A DNA stretch of 23,114 nucleotides from assembly GCA_031553775.1 (NCBI GenBank), contig JAVBLA010000056.1:1-23114 (forward strand), in the 5' to 3' direction. Source of the stretch: JAISFI01 sp031553775 (GTDB lineage: Bacteria > Bacteroidota > Bacteroidia > Bacteroidales > Azobacteroidaceae). Both the position numbers and the translations under genes were made by a program. Of this stretch, positions 22,655 to 23,114 are shown in pieces (the stretch's first letter is position 1; the number at the start of each line of letters is the position of its first letter). A model generated the notes under the pieces. The model was not told the DNA's origin. It saw nothing but the letters and a program-made list of their open reading frames with translations, and ran no database searches.

Positions 22655-23114
22655 ATGAGTACAATAAAAGACGAAGAAAAGCCACGGCGCAGGCGGCGCA
22701 GCGATGTTTCGTTGGAGCGCGACATTATGGAAGCCACGCGGGCGCTGGTCGAAGAAGTCGGCTTTTCGAACATTACACTTACGAGGGTTATGCAGCGGGC
22801 AAGTGTCGAGCCGCAGATATTTTACAAACGCTTTGCCGATTTGGATGCGTTATTCGAGCAATTTACCCGTAAGTACGACTACTGGATGAACGATATTATG
22901 GATTTCGAAACCGACGATTTTGAGCCGGAAGCGTACTACCGCGCCACGCTGAACAATCTCATCCGGGCGCTTTACAAAAACCGGGGCATGCAGCGGTTGC
23001 TGATTTGGGAACTGTCGGACGACAACCCCACCACCCGCCGCACCGCACAACTGCGCGAAGCGAATGCCGAGACAATGGTTCAAAAGTTTGATGAAATATT
23101 CAAGGATTCGCCTG
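22655..23114 (+). CDS. TetR/AcrR-family transcriptional regulator, 3' end beyond the window
   Basis: An open frame runs from ATG at 22655-22657 to the window end without a stop, giving 153 residues. After a basic N-terminus (PRRRRRSD) comes the TetR DNA-binding domain: IMEATRALVEEVGFSNITLTRVMQRASVEPQIFYKRFADLDALFEQF, with the usual helix-turn-helix (ITLTRVMQRASV, then IFYKRF in place of the common LYYHF). The start of the ligand-binding domain follows. Such proteins usually repress a neighbouring gene until a small molecule binds; the target here is unknown. G/C-rich codons (CGC, GCG, CGG) differ from the genes left of the tRNA and support transferred DNA. The preceding 53 bases carry a good promoter. 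Confidence 0.9.
   Translation, partial: MSTIKDEEKPRRRRRSDVSLERDIMEATRALVEEVGFSNITLTRVMQRASVEPQIFYKRFADLDALFEQFTRKYDYWMNDIMDFETDDFEPEAYYRATLNNLIRALYKNRGMQRLLIWELSDDNPTTRRTAQLREANAETMVQKFDEIFKDSP

Noticed and set aside
22437..22685. 82-codon minus-strand frame over the start of the TetR-type gene
   Set aside because: It overlaps the promoter and first codons of a well-supported gene on the other strand and has no recognisable domain.

Overview
The window reads as a chromosomal segment of a gut-type Bacteroidales (Bacteroidota). The evidence is the -7 promoter motif TAnnTTTG upstream of several genes, a DUF3822-rsmD gene pair, Bacteroidetes-style ExbB/ExbD and outer-membrane beta-barrel proteins, a propeller sensor fragment, and an RteC regulator. 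The genus cannot be fixed from the sequence; an Odoribacter, Butyricimonas or Parabacteroides-like host is a guess.

Region by region. (1) 1-1511: the last codons of an IS transposase (+) run tail to tail into a propeller sensor gene (-) that stops after 460 residues, so an insertion sequence appears to have cut off a large sensor kinase. (2) 1594-3431: a compact minus-strand exbB-exbD-exbD operon for proton-driven energy transduction. (3) 3536-8153: a 1.5 kaminoacid exported protein built of three GLUG-type modules, three Ig-like repeats and a C-terminal sorting-like domain, closed by a clear intrinsic terminator. (4) 8496-14480: an envelope block with a family-4 glycosyltransferase (+) facing a minus-strand series of MsbA-like ABC exporter, kdsB, a catalytically dead M16 peptidase homologue and a family-2 glycosyltransferase. 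KdsB, the exporter and the glycosyltransferases together point to lipopolysaccharide or surface glycan assembly. (5) 14746-19356: an outer-membrane beta-barrel protein with TonB-receptor-like N-terminal domains, then a cardiolipin synthase. (6) 19462-20813: DUF3822 and rsmD overlap on the minus strand. (7) 20896-21030: tRNA-Thr(CGT) with its own promoter and terminator. (8) 21031-23114: a region of different codon use carrying rteC (-) and a divergent TetR-family regulator (+, cut by the window edge). This is probably the edge of an integrated conjugative or mobilizable element.

No complete new defence or biosynthetic system was recognised. The most unusual structure is a set of five intergenic arrays of A/T-rich 7-8-base units. 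Two of them supply the final codons and stop codon of a neighbouring gene, and two share an identical 43-base block on either side of the cardiolipin synthase gene. Other points for a second look are the tRNA-Thr acceptor-stem mismatch beside the mobile region, the orphan inactive M16 subunit, and the internally repeated surface protein.
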